From assembly GCA_046756405.1 (NCBI GenBank), contig JBHHWH010000056.1, positions 1 through 15,764 of the forward strand: a stretch of 15,764 nt of DNA, in the 5' to 3' direction. The notes under the pieces were generated by a model that saw only the letters and a list, made by a program, of their open reading frames with translations, did no database searches and was not told the DNA's origin. Positions 7,825 to 14,467 of this stretch are shown here, piece by piece (position 1 is the first letter of the stretch; every line of letters begins with the position of its first letter). Source of the stretch: JBHHWH01 sp046756405 (GTDB lineage Bacteria > Actinomycetota > Acidimicrobiia > Spongiisociales > ZC4RG35). Made by a program: the position numbers and the translations under genes.

Positions 7825-7986
7825 TCAATCGTCGCCATCATCATCGAAGCTGGTTTCTCTCTCGGAGTCTCTGGAGCGGTGTTTGGCTCTCTTCTCGGCC
7901 CATCTCAGGGCGAACACGGCCATGACGGCGGGAATCAGGAACAAGCCGATTTCGTCTATACCGCCGAAGTGGGCGAGAACACTCAT
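7825..7986 (-). CDS. Small membrane protein, 53 aa, unknown function
   Basis: The product starts MSVLAHFGGIDEIGLFLIPA, has one transmembrane helix (about 13-28), a basic juxtamembrane stretch (RWAEKRAKHRSR) and an acidic C-terminus (DDDGDD). The ATG overlaps the stop of the preceding cytochrome c gene in an ATGA. I do not know an experimentally defined function. It is the last gene of the ctaG-led cluster. By analogy with other single-helix peptides it could be an accessory subunit of a membrane complex. A longer frame starts at 8091, but it runs antisense-like through the cytochrome gene and has no support. Coding is supported by the overlap, the helix and the positive-inside pattern. Confidence 0.7.
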   Translation of the reverse strand: MSVLAHFGGIDEIGLFLIPAVMAVFALRWAEKRAKHRSRDSERETSFDDDGDD

Positions 7987-8228
7987 GGTGCGGTCCGCGT
8001 GGAACTCCAACGGTGGGAACCTGCTGGCATCAAGCCGGCGAATGCGGGCTCGGCGCCTCGGCTGCCGTCGGTGATGTGACAGTCCAGGCATCCGGCCTGG
8101 CGAGCGACCGACGCCCCGTCTGCCGCCTTTGGCGACAGTGCCACCTCAGGCTCAGCTCCGCAAGCTGCGAGACCCGATGAGAGGTCCAGCCCGGTGCTCA
8201 CGGTGATGGCGAAACGGGGTTGGTTCAT
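7983..8228 (-). CDS. Short c-type cytochrome lipoprotein, probably truncated
   Basis: The 81-aa product has an N-terminal hydrophobic segment and a lipobox LAAC (Cys23). A single haem-binding motif, CLDCH (47-51), follows in GASVARQAGCLDCHITDGSR. The usual AGL segment of small cytochromes c follows, but the chain then ends after about 15 residues (SHRWSSTRTAP) without the C-terminal helix that normally brings the distal Met ligand. A Met in GLMPAG is the only candidate. Both ends overlap neighbours in ATGA: the start overlaps the DUF3105 stop and the stop overlaps the start of the small membrane protein. Another frame across the end reads PPLEFHADRT, which resembles the strand after AGL in related cytochromes, so a deletion or frameshift is likely. 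It would sit outside the membrane as an electron carrier if functional. Confidence 0.65.
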   Translation of the reverse strand: MNQPRFAITVSTGLDLSSGLAACGAEPEVALSPKAADGASVARQAGCLDCHITDGSRGAEPAFAGLMPAGSHRWSSTRTAP

Positions 8229-8827
8229 GTTCCCTGGTCGACTTGGAAGGGACATACAGCTCCCGGCTCGGGGGCGAACCGGTTGCCAAATTCCCGCTCG
8301 AAACTGTCGACCAGGTTGGCGTCGATCTCATCAACGACAAGGAGCCTGGTCCACGCCGCCAGGGTGAAGGGAGCGGGATTGTCCGGACGGGGAGCCAAAA
8401 GGATCTCTCCTCGGTTGGCGCGTACCGCGTCCTCGAGTGCTTCCACCACGCCCTGGGGCACCGACGGGTCGTATTGGATGACCACTGCACCGTGTTCCAG
8501 GCTGTGCAGATAGGCCTGGTCGGGTACCGGCTGACGGTAGATTCCGCACGGTGCCGGTTGTGGGTCGTGTGGCCCGCTGGTGGGCGGGTTCGAGTTGTAT
8601 TCGGGGAGTGGAGCTCCTGGGGCGAGGTGAACTGGGTTCATCTCGGCGAAGGCCTGAGTTTCCTCCAGTTCGGGTGGTGGAGGAGCGACCGGCGCGGTGA
8701 CATCGGCGGCTATGAAGACCGCGCCTCCCAGTATCACGCCGACCCCAGCCACCCATGCGATCCTCTTCCACCACGACGTCCCGTCGTTGGTCGCGCGGGT
8801 CTTTTCTGGCCGTCTGCCACCGCTCAT
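8225..8827 (-). CDS. DUF3105 family membrane-anchored protein
   Basis: The 200-aa protein has a basic N-terminus, one transmembrane anchor (about 22-42) and a Pro-rich linker. An extracytoplasmic DUF3105 domain follows, recognised from EYNSNPPTSGPHDPQ (76-90) and LHSLEHGAVVIQYDP (107-121). Cys94 and a C-terminal Cys near residue 192 are the only cysteines and could pair; His87, His108 and His112 are possible metal ligands. The family has no assigned biochemical activity that I know of. The ATG follows AGGA by 7 nt. The stop overlaps the cytochrome c start (ATGA). A 73-nt gap separates it from the preceding membrane-protein gene, the only real gap in the cluster. Confidence 0.88.
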   Translation of the reverse strand: MSGGRRPEKTRATNDGTSWWKRIAWVAGVGVILGGAVFIAADVTAPVAPPPPELEETQAFAEMNPVHLAPGAPLPEYNSNPPTSGPHDPQPAPCGIYRQPVPDQAYLHSLEHGAVVIQYDPSVPQGVVEALEDAVRANRGEILLAPRPDNPAPFTLAAWTRLLVVDEIDANLVDSFEREFGNRFAPEPGAVCPFQVDQGT

Positions 8828-8900
8828 CTTGTTGTCCTTTCCTTTGCGTCGATGATCTGTTGTGTGGTTGTCATGTTTCGATCCGCGTGATGTGGCTTCC

Positions 8901-10298
8901 TCATCCGGCGGCTAGAACTGCCAGACCGAGGCCGGTGAGGACGACCATCAGCGCGAGCATGGCGTACTGGCTTCTGACGGCGGTATCGGGAGGGAAATCG
9001 GCGAGGGCCCGGTCGTGGGCGAGTACGACTCCACCGACATGTCCGGCGACGATCACGCCCACCTGCACATACCAGGTGGTGGTTGGATCTATCAGCGTGT
9101 AGTTCACCGTTCGATCAGCCGTCCCGAACAGATCCCATCCCAGCCCGAGCGGGTCGCTGATCGTGGACAAGAAGAGCTGGCCTTCGAACAGGACGAGGGT
9201 GAAATAGTGGGCGAACGCGTAGGCGAAGGCGATGGGAACGAGAGTGTGGGCGAACCTGACCGCCACCGACCCTGCCGACAGGCCCGGCCCTGCGATACCG
9301 GCCGCGGCCCGGCACGCAAGCCAGTAGGCACCGCCGATGACCGCCACCACACCGAACATGGCCACCGAACCGGTCACCACATCGGCGGCGGTACGCGACA
9401 GACCGAACCATGTGGACAGGCTCGACCGTGACCAGGTGGTGACTGTCTCTTCCCACCACAGGGCACCGGACATCCCGTCGTAGGTGACAGTGCCGATCAT
9501 GAGGACCACCAACAGGACTAGCCCTCTTCGCTCATCGACGTGCGCCAGACCGCGCAGCCACCCTCGCCAGGAGATAGAGTCACGGTCGAAGCGGAGCGGG
9601 CCCATCGCCCCCAACAACCGGTTGTAAGCGGCGAACCCATCAAAGGACATCGTCATCTGCTCCGTTCCGACCCAGGCGGCCGACGCCAACAGGTAGACCG
9701 TGTACACCCGAGCGGCTATCGACAGATTCCGGGGGCCGGCATCAGGAGCGACCAGTTCGAGCCAGGTGAAACCGGCGAAAGCCGCCGCAGCCGGAAGATA
9801 TCCGACCCTGACACGTCGTCGATGCTCATCCTCCTGGCTGGTGTCCAACGGTGCCGCCAGACGCCGCCACGGGTCGATCACCGGATAGATGTTGCCGATC
9901 ATCGCAGAGAGTAGGGGAACGATCAGCCAGAACACCACGAAGACCATCACCGGTGCCGGATTCCGGACCGGGTTGGGAGCTCCCGTTACCCCCGCGACGA
10001 GGACCAAGAATAGGGAGACCACTCCCAGCAGACCTCCGACCCGGAACAGAGCCGTCACCAAGCCACCCGTGGCGACGGTCTTCGCCTTCGGGGGGTCTTG
10101 GAGACGCGCCTGCGGCCACAACACCGAGAGAGCAACAAAGGAGACCACAAGCACCATCGCCGCCCCAACGATGAAGAACTCCAAAGGCACCGGGAGGTCC
10201 TGTCGGCCGCCAAGACCATGAGCCAACACCCGTTGCGGCACCACAAGAGCCATGACCATCCCCGCCGAGACCACGATGAGGCGCCCTGACCGGGTCAC
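8901..10298 (-). CDS. Polytopic membrane protein, fenitrothion-hydrolase-like family
   Basis: The 465-aa protein starts at a GTG that overlaps the stop of the cupredoxin gene (GTGA). It has an N-terminal signal-like helix ending VLAHGLGGRQDLPVP and about ten more hydrophobic segments. Conserved-looking features are HGLGGRQDLP after the first helix, PVIDPWRRL, and a His-containing helix pair in RFAHTLVPIAFAYAFAHYFT. From memory of annotations, actinobacterial proteins with this opening are called fenitrothion hydrolase-like; I would not infer hydrolase activity. Histidines inside membrane helices and the linkage to CtaG and cupredoxin proteins suggest a role in copper or haem handling or in electron transfer. 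It is probably cotranscribed with the whole ctaG cluster. Confidence 0.8.
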   Translation of the reverse strand: MTRSGRLIVVSAGMVMALVVPQRVLAHGLGGRQDLPVPLEFFIVGAAMVLVVSFVALSVLWPQARLQDPPKAKTVATGGLVTALFRVGGLLGVVSLFLVLVAGVTGAPNPVRNPAPVMVFVVFWLIVPLLSAMIGNIYPVIDPWRRLAAPLDTSQEDEHRRRVRVGYLPAAAAFAGFTWLELVAPDAGPRNLSIAARVYTVYLLASAAWVGTEQMTMSFDGFAAYNRLLGAMGPLRFDRDSISWRGWLRGLAHVDERRGLVLLVVLMIGTVTYDGMSGALWWEETVTTWSRSSLSTWFGLSRTAADVVTGSVAMFGVVAVIGGAYWLACRAAAGIAGPGLSAGSVAVRFAHTLVPIAFAYAFAHYFTLVLFEGQLFLSTISDPLGLGWDLFGTADRTVNYTLIDPTTTWYVQVGVIVAGHVGGVVLAHDRALADFPPDTAVRSQYAMLALMVVLTGLGLAVLAAG

Positions 10299-10783
10299 GG
10301 GGAGACCTGGACCCGGCCCAGTTCAACGCCGGAATCCTCTAGTTCCAGTTCAAACACGCCCGGGATGTCCGCCACAAACTCGATGACCCCTGTCGTGCCA
10401 GGCCCGACGTCGGCGGCGATGTCGTATCCGTGGAGGTGTGCCATGTCGACTGTGTCAGAGAAGACGAGGATCCGCACCTCTTCCCCCAGGGTGACTTCGA
10501 TCAGCCCACCTCCGGCAACGGTGCCGTCTTCGACTGTGATTTCGGCTGTCGGATCCTCTTCGGGTTCAGTGTTGGTCGACCCACCAGTGGTTGTGGTGGT
10601 CCGCTGGTCCGGGGGCGACGTGGCCGTGACTGCGCTCGTGGTCGTCTCGGATCCGCTGGTGGCGGGGGTCTTTGCTGTGGTGATGGGACCTGTGGTGGTG
10701 TAAGGAACAGTGCCGGTATTCGCGGAGCATGCCGACAGCAACAGGACCGTGAGAAGAGCCCAAGTCGCTCCGTGGGCACTCAT
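10295..10783 (-). CDS. Cupredoxin-like lipoprotein with Thr-rich linker
   Basis: The 162-aa product has a signal peptide with lipobox LLSAC (Cys19), a Thr/Ser/Pro-rich linker (about 22-75) and a compact beta domain (80-162). The beta domain resembles cupredoxins: EVTLGEEVRILVFSDTVDMA, then HLHGYD (116-121) and GVFELELEDSGVELGRVQV. His116 and His118 could bind copper, but the usual C-terminal Cys-His-Met ligand loop is absent, so a type 1 blue copper site is not evident. I chose the ATG at 10783, which overlaps the stop of the preceding gene (ATGA); the frame is open further upstream but only as an antisense extension. The stop overlaps the next GTG start. Likely anchored on the outer face of the membrane as a copper carrier or chaperone. 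Confidence 0.8.
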   Translation of the reverse strand: MSAHGATWALLTVLLLSACSANTGTVPYTTTGPITTAKTPATSGSETTTSAVTATSPPDQRTTTTTGGSTNTEPEEDPTAEITVEDGTVAGGGLIEVTLGEEVRILVFSDTVDMAHLHGYDIAADVGPGTTGVIEFVADIPGVFELELEDSGVELGRVQVSP

Positions 10784-11628
10784 GGGAGTCTCTCCAGTGC
10801 ATCTACCAGCTCGTCGGCGTCGATGACGCCTTCGAACCGGGCTGCGACGTTCCCGTCTCTGTCGACGATGAACGTCCACGGCTCCGACGGCAGGTTCCAT
10901 GCCATGACGGCCTCGACGAGTTTGAGATCTTCGCGTCGGGTCGCGTCGAGATTCTCGTAGACCTCGATGTGGATGAAGTTGATGGCCGGGTAGTCGGAGC
11001 TGACCTGTTTGACGGTGTCGAGCATGGGTCCACAGGTGGCCGACTCACAGAAGGCAGGTGTGGCGAACACCACGACAGTCGGTCTCCCGCTTCCCAGAGC
11101 CTCTTCAAGGGACAGGGCGTAGAAGGCGGGGTCGGGGTTGGGGTCGGTGCTGATCTCGGAAAGGTCGGCCACGTCGTCCCCGGTCGGAGTCGCTACGGCC
11201 GGTGCGGGCTCACCGACAGATGGGGTTACTCCGTCCTCCGCGACGTTGAACGGGATCCTGGCGGTGGTACTGGAACCGTCGTCGGTTCGCAGCGCCACTT
11301 CCCAAATACCGGGACGGTCGAACTCGACCTGGGCCCGGTAGAGACCCCGAATACCCGGTGCCGTCCAGATGAAGACTCCGGGGACGGTGATAGATGGTTC
11401 GTCTGCCTCGGGTGGGTAGAGGCTGATCTCGACGGGAAGGTCAGGAGATGCGTGGGAAGTGGCGTCTAGGGTGACCAGACCGACGAGCAGTCTTTGGGAG
11501 CCGACGGCGAGGTCAGCGTTGGCCACGATGGGAAACGCCTCTTCGGGGATTGCCGACGTGTCGTCTCCGGTTCCACATCCGGTGACCGCTACAGCGGCCA
11601 GAGCAAGGATGATGGTGATTGGTTTCAA
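10780..11628 (-). CDS. Lipoprotein with C-terminal thioredoxin-like domain
   Basis: The 282-aa product has a signal peptide with lipobox VTGC (Cys18). An N-terminal beta-rich domain (about 30-130) contains SITVPGVFIWTAPGIRGLYR and a WEVAL strand, like an immunoglobulin-type fold. The C-terminal thioredoxin-like domain (about 165-282) contains VVVFATPAFCESATCGP. The redox pair is Cys194 and Cys199, a CxxxxC spacing, not CxxC, and Pro250 in SEPWTF occupies the cis-Pro position. It starts with TTG, 6 nt after GGAGG, overlapping the stop of the preceding gene (TTGA), and ends in an ATGA overlap with the cupredoxin gene. Sco1-like or TlpA-like reduction of a copper site or of cysteines is a reasonable guess for the pathway, not shown by the sequence. 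Confidence 0.82.
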   Translation of the reverse strand: MKPITIILALAAVAVTGCGTGDDTSAIPEEAFPIVANADLAVGSQRLLVGLVTLDATSHASPDLPVEISLYPPEADEPSITVPGVFIWTAPGIRGLYRAQVEFDRPGIWEVALRTDDGSSTTARIPFNVAEDGVTPSVGEPAPAVATPTGDDVADLSEISTDPNPDPAFYALSLEEALGSGRPTVVVFATPAFCESATCGPMLDTVKQVSSDYPAINFIHIEVYENLDATRREDLKLVEAVMAWNLPSEPWTFIVDRDGNVAARFEGVIDADELVDALERLP

Positions 11629-11939
11629 GGTGATCCTCCGGTGGGGGCGTCGCTGATCTTCTCGGCCAGGTTGATCCCGTCGTCGGTGGTCTTATAACTG
11701 ACCCGCACAGGATCGAGGGACCGCATGTGACTTGACAGGTGAGGCAGGGGGAAGTCGAAGTCGCCGAACGGGGCGGGCACGAAGCGGATCGTCTCCCCTT
11801 CGGTGGTGAGTACGTCGAAGGATTTGACGGTGGTCAGGTCACCATCGACTGCGGTGACGATCCCTTCGACCGTGAAAGTGTCGGGCGCCGAACAGGCGGC
11901 CACCACAGCCAAGACGGTTACCACAGCGGCGGACCTCAC
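11625..11939 (-). CDS. Small lipoprotein with a conserved-looking His pair
   Basis: The 104-aa product has a short signal peptide with lipobox VAAC (Cys16). A small beta-rich domain follows, with VEGIVTAVDGDLTTVKSFDV and PFGDFDFPLPHLSSHMRSLD. His67, His71 and Met72 in PHLSSHM could bind a metal. The strand pattern suggests a small OB- or SH3-like barrel. I do not recognise a named family. The GTG start overlaps the ctaG stop (GTGA) and the stop overlaps the TTG start of the thioredoxin-like lipoprotein (TTGA). The position between ctaG and redox lipoproteins suggests a role in the same extracytoplasmic process. Confidence 0.75.
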   Translation of the reverse strand: MRSAAVVTVLAVVAACSAPDTFTVEGIVTAVDGDLTTVKSFDVLTTEGETIRFVPAPFGDFDFPLPHLSSHMRSLDPVRVSYKTTDDGINLAEKISDAPTGGSP

Positions 11940-12775
11940 CTGCTAGCGACTTCCGTCGGCCGGGCCGCGTCGTCGTGGCGTTCGGCGGAGGCCCAACGGA
12001 AGAACATCACTGTGATCATCGTCCACAGGATGATCCCGCCGCCGAGTTTCATCAGCAGCCCGGCTACCTGCTGGTCGACCACCCGGTCCACATCCCACAG
12101 CCGGTCTGGGGTGGGGTAGGCGTCGATGTAGAGGAACCGGTTGGTGAAGGTGAGGAACGAGGCGGGGACGGTGGGGAGGATGGTGTTCAAGAACAAGTAT
12201 CCAATGCTGCGGAACGGTGTCAGCCGGCGAATCTGGGGAAGCGGGCTGAACACCGGCCAGAACATGAGGAACCCGGAGACGACGAGGATGAGGTGGCCGG
12301 TCAAATGCCACCACTCCGACTGGTTCTGAATAGCGAGCACGGGAGGCCAGTGGGTGGCCGCGAACACGGTGTTGAACACGAACAATCCGACCATCGGGTG
12401 GGTGATGCGACGAAGGAAGGGTATTACTGGTCCGAGAAGGACCTGCCACAGCCAGGACGGGACCCCGAGGAGTATCAGCGGGGGGAAGATCAGCGCCAGG
12501 GTGAGGTGTTCGATCATGTGCACCGACACCAGCGCCTCTTCTGCGATGTCGTGGAGAGGCCAGTCCGAGACCACCCAAAGCGATGCCACCGCGGCCAGGA
12601 ACGACGTGATCTGCCAGCCGGTGACTGCCGGCTTGTCTTTCGGGGCGTAGTAGGGCCCTAGGCGGCGTAGCGCCCACCAGTAGCCGACCACGAGCGTGAT
12701 CACCAAGATCCACACTTCTGGGTGCGGCCGCCACGGGATCAACTCCGCCAGACTCATCGCCATAGAGATAACCAC
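11936..12775 (-). CDS. ctaG: CtaG-family cytochrome c oxidase assembly (copper) membrane protein
   Basis: The 279-aa protein belongs to the Caa3-type CtaG family (Pfam Caa3_CtaG), multi-spanning proteins linked to assembly of the CuA-containing oxidase or to copper handling. About seven hydrophobic segments are visible. Family features include SVHMIEHLTLALIFPPLILL (His86, His90), GVPSW, HWPPVLAIQNQSEWWHLTGH (His157, His161) and the closing amphipathic helix DQQVAGLLMKLGGGIILW. Paired His residues four apart in the membrane suggest metal ligands. The GTG at 12775 follows AGGA by about 9 nt; ATG codons at 12763 and 12757 are alternatives. It heads the eight-gene cluster and is divergent from the CadC-like sensor. 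No oxidase subunit genes are near, so a role in copper delivery or tolerance is also possible. Confidence 0.88.
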   Translation of the reverse strand: MVISMAMSLAELIPWRPHPEVWILVITLVVGYWWALRRLGPYYAPKDKPAVTGWQITSFLAAVASLWVVSDWPLHDIAEEALVSVHMIEHLTLALIFPPLILLGVPSWLWQVLLGPVIPFLRRITHPMVGLFVFNTVFAATHWPPVLAIQNQSEWWHLTGHLILVVSGFLMFWPVFSPLPQIRRLTPFRSIGYLFLNTILPTVPASFLTFTNRFLYIDAYPTPDRLWDVDRVVDQQVAGLLMKLGGGIILWTMITVMFFRWASAERHDDAARPTEVASR

Positions 12776-12778
12776 AAG

Positions 12779-12790
12779 ATAGGTTCCTAT
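12779..12790. promoter_or_regulatory. Short palindrome beside the ctaG start
   Basis: ATAGG-TT-CCTAT is a perfect inverted repeat (5-bp arms, 2-nt spacer) starting 4 bp from the ctaG GTG. It overlaps the ctaG ribosome binding site, so a bound protein would block expression. The loop is too small for an RNA hairpin. This is a candidate operator only. Confidence 0.3.
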
Positions 12791-12793
12791 GAA

Positions 12794-12815
12794 AATATGA
12801 GTTGGTGTTCAGATT
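12794..12815. promoter_or_regulatory. Candidate ArsR operator between ctaG and the CadC-like gene
   Basis: AATATGA and TCAGATT form an inverted repeat (6 of 7 positions pair) with an 8-nt spacer, in the AT-rich 58-bp divergent gap. The TGA/TCA-bearing arms resemble SmtB/CzrA-type operators. A single site here could control both the ctaG cluster and the sensor-transporter pair. -10/-35 elements are not clear on either strand. Confidence 0.4.
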
Positions 12816-12833
12816 TAGTTAGGCTTTTCGGTA

Positions 12834-13223
12834 ATGGCTGATGTGATTCCGATGCCGGACGAGGCATGTGAGGTGCGGATGGTAGACCCCGAGAGGGTGG
12901 AATCCACCCGGGCGGAGCTGCTGTCCGAGGATGAGGCAAGCTCGTTGGCGGAGCGTTTCAAACTGTTGGCCGACCCTGGTCGACTGCGGATGATCTACGC
13001 GTTGTTGGAGGCGGGTGAACTATGCGTCTGCGACCTGGCGGCAACGGTCGACGCGACGGAGTCGGCAACCAGCCACCAGCTCCGTCAGCTTCGTCTCGCC
13101 GGGCTGGTCCGGTCCCGGAAACAGGGCCGCACCGTTTACTACCGGGTGGACGACACCCACGTCAGGCTGCTTCTGGACGTTGCCGTGGAGCATTACCTGC
13201 ACGGCCACGACGATCGGACATGA
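12834..13223 (+). CDS. ArsR/SmtB-family metal sensor, CadC-like with two metal-site signatures
   Basis: This 129-aa winged-helix repressor has the ArsR core FKLLADPGRLRMIYALLEAG, the helix-turn-helix ESATSHQLRQLRLAGLV and a wing ending GRTVYYRV. Two metal sites of the family are present. The alpha3N-type site is ELCVCDL (Cys64, Cys66) with Cys12 near the N-terminus, as in CadC (Cd, Pb). The alpha5 site is Asp107-x-His109-x10-His120-xx-His123, the exact spacing of the zinc site in CzrA and SmtB. Known proteins with both include CadC. The start ATG at 12834 lacks a strong ribosome binding site. The stop overlaps the transporter start in ATGA. It probably represses its own operon and perhaps the divergent ctaG cluster, releasing on Zn, Cd or Pb. 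Confidence 0.9.
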   Translation: MADVIPMPDEACEVRMVDPERVESTRAELLSEDEASSLAERFKLLADPGRLRMIYALLEAGELCVCDLAATVDATESATSHQLRQLRLAGLVRSRKQGRTVYYRVDDTHVRLLLDVAVEHYLHGHDDRT

Positions 13224-14128
13224 GCGAGGCTCACTCCCACGGTGCCGCGATCAGGGCCGGCTCCCGCTACAAGGGTCGTCTCATCTGGGTGTTCGGCTTG
13301 GTGGTGGTGTTCATGGTCGCCGAGATCGTGGCCGGCGTCCTCACCAACTCGTTGGCGCTGCTGTCCGACGCCGGGCACATGGCCACCGACGCTCTCGGGT
13401 TGGGAATGGCGCTAGTCGCCATAATCGCCGCCGACAAGGCCGGTAGCGATGGGAGACGGACGTTTGGTCTCTACCGGTTGGAGATACTTGCCGCACTGGC
13501 CAACGCCATCCTTCTCTTCGCGGTCGCCGGCTATGTCCTCTACGAGGCCGTTCGCCGCTTCCAGGATCCACCCGAGGTTCTCTCCGGTCCGATGCTTGTC
13601 GTCGCAATCTTGGGTCTGTTGGTCAACATCGTCGGCTTGTGGCTGCTCCGGGAAGGCGCGGGAGAGTCCATCAACATAGAAGGCGCCTACCTGGAGGTGA
13701 TCGCCGACCTTCTCGGGTCGGTCGGAGTCATCGCAGCTGCGCTCATCATACGTTTCACCGGCTGGGTCTACGCCGACGCACTATTCGGCGCCGCCATCGG
13801 ACTGTTCATCCTCCCCAGAGCATGGCGCCTGGGGCGACGTGCCATAAGGGTTTTGGTCCAGGCCGCTCCCGAACATCTAGACGTGGCCGACCTCCAACAA
13901 CGTCTCGCCGGCATCGACGGGGTCAGTGGGGTTCACGATCTGCACGTGTGGACCCTCACGTCCGACATGGAAGTCGCCTCGGTGCATCTGATCACCCCGG
14001 CCCAGGCAGACACCCACCGCATACTCGACCAGGCGACCAAGCTGCTGCGGGATGAATACGGGATCGCTCATGCCACCCTTCAGGTCGAACCCGAAACCCA
14101 TGAGGACTGTGTTGAAACCTCATGGTGA
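13220..14128 (+). CDS. Cation diffusion facilitator (CzcD/ZitB-like metal efflux)
   Basis: This 302-aa transporter exchanges divalent metal, usually zinc, for protons across the cytoplasmic membrane. Six transmembrane segments and a C-terminal cytoplasmic domain (about 205-302) are visible. The metal site of helix 2 is HMATD (His53, Asp57), preceded by NSLALLSDAG. In helix 5 the usual HxxxD is ExxxD (Glu159, Asp163 in YLEVIADLLGS). A short His-containing N-terminus (HSHG) and the C-terminal HDLHVWTLTSD motif are typical. The ATG overlaps the sensor stop (ATGA), so the pair forms an operon. A much longer frame starts at 13022, but that extension overlaps the sensor in another frame. A perfect hairpin ends at the stop codon. 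Confidence 0.93.
   Translation: MSEAHSHGAAIRAGSRYKGRLIWVFGLVVVFMVAEIVAGVLTNSLALLSDAGHMATDALGLGMALVAIIAADKAGSDGRRTFGLYRLEILAALANAILLFAVAGYVLYEAVRRFQDPPEVLSGPMLVVAILGLLVNIVGLWLLREGAGESINIEGAYLEVIADLLGSVGVIAAALIIRFTGWVYADALFGAAIGLFILPRAWRLGRRAIRVLVQAAPEHLDVADLQQRLAGIDGVSGVHDLHVWTLTSDMEVASVHLITPAQADTHRILDQATKLLRDEYGIAHATLQVEPETHEDCVETSW
14098..14125 (+). terminator. Hairpin at the end of the CDF gene
   Basis: CCATGAGG and CCTCATGG form a perfect 8-bp stem with a 12-nt loop, ending one base before the TGA stop of the transporter. It lies inside the coding region and is not followed by a T-run, so a classical intrinsic terminator is unlikely. It may stabilise the mRNA 3' end. Confidence 0.35.
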
Positions 14129-14467
14129 CAACACCTGGGAAATGCTTTCCGGCACCTGCGTGTACACGTCGAGAATCCAATCGTCCCCCGAGAAGGCTGG
14201 GACGCAGCAAGCGGCAGTGGCTCTACTGTCCACATGAAGATCTAGGCCATCTCTCAGTGTGATAGCAGCCGCCAGGCATCATCACCAAGACTCGAATTCG
14301 TGCTCCTGTCCTGCTGGAGGTGGCGATACTGACAAGAACAAGACTGACTGTGGGTTTGCTGAGCCAACGCGTTGAGGTGTGGTTTGCTCATGCCGAACAA
14401 CAAGAACTCCACGAGGATCGGGCCAGCCGATCCCTCCAACCTTCCGGCAAGACCACCCCAAAGCTTC
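14129..14467. other. Intergenic region between convergent genes, no recognisable gene
   Basis: Short frames exist on both strands, but none has a ribosome binding site, family motif or protein-like composition I recognise. The composition is less GC-rich than the flanks. A near-repeat of TGGTTTGCT-like sequence (about 14351-14360 and 14380-14390) and the GTGTACAC palindrome at 14160-14167 are the only visible structures besides the hairpin listed separately. Confidence 0.5.
14415..14433 (-). terminator. Hairpin downstream of the HTH gene
   Basis: On the minus strand GGATCGG-CTGGC-CCGATCC is a perfect 7-bp stem with a 5-nt loop, 34 nt after the HTH stop. A T-rich but interrupted stretch follows (GTTCTTGTTGTT). 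It is a plausible weak terminator for the toxin-antitoxin-like operon and could also stop transcripts from the CDF side. Confidence 0.45.

Noticed and set aside
11943..12734. 263-codon frame overlapping ctaG on the same strand
   Set aside because: Arg/Pro/His-rich out-of-frame translation; the CtaG frame has the membrane segments and family motifs.
13022..13219. N-terminal extension of the CDF protein from a start at 13022
   Set aside because: It overlaps the ArsR gene in another frame, and the ATG at 13220 with its ATGA overlap yields a standard CDF N-terminus.
14254..14439. Minus-strand frame of 61 codons in the CDF-HTH gap
   Set aside because: No ribosome binding site, no recognisable motif and a composition unlike neighbouring genes.
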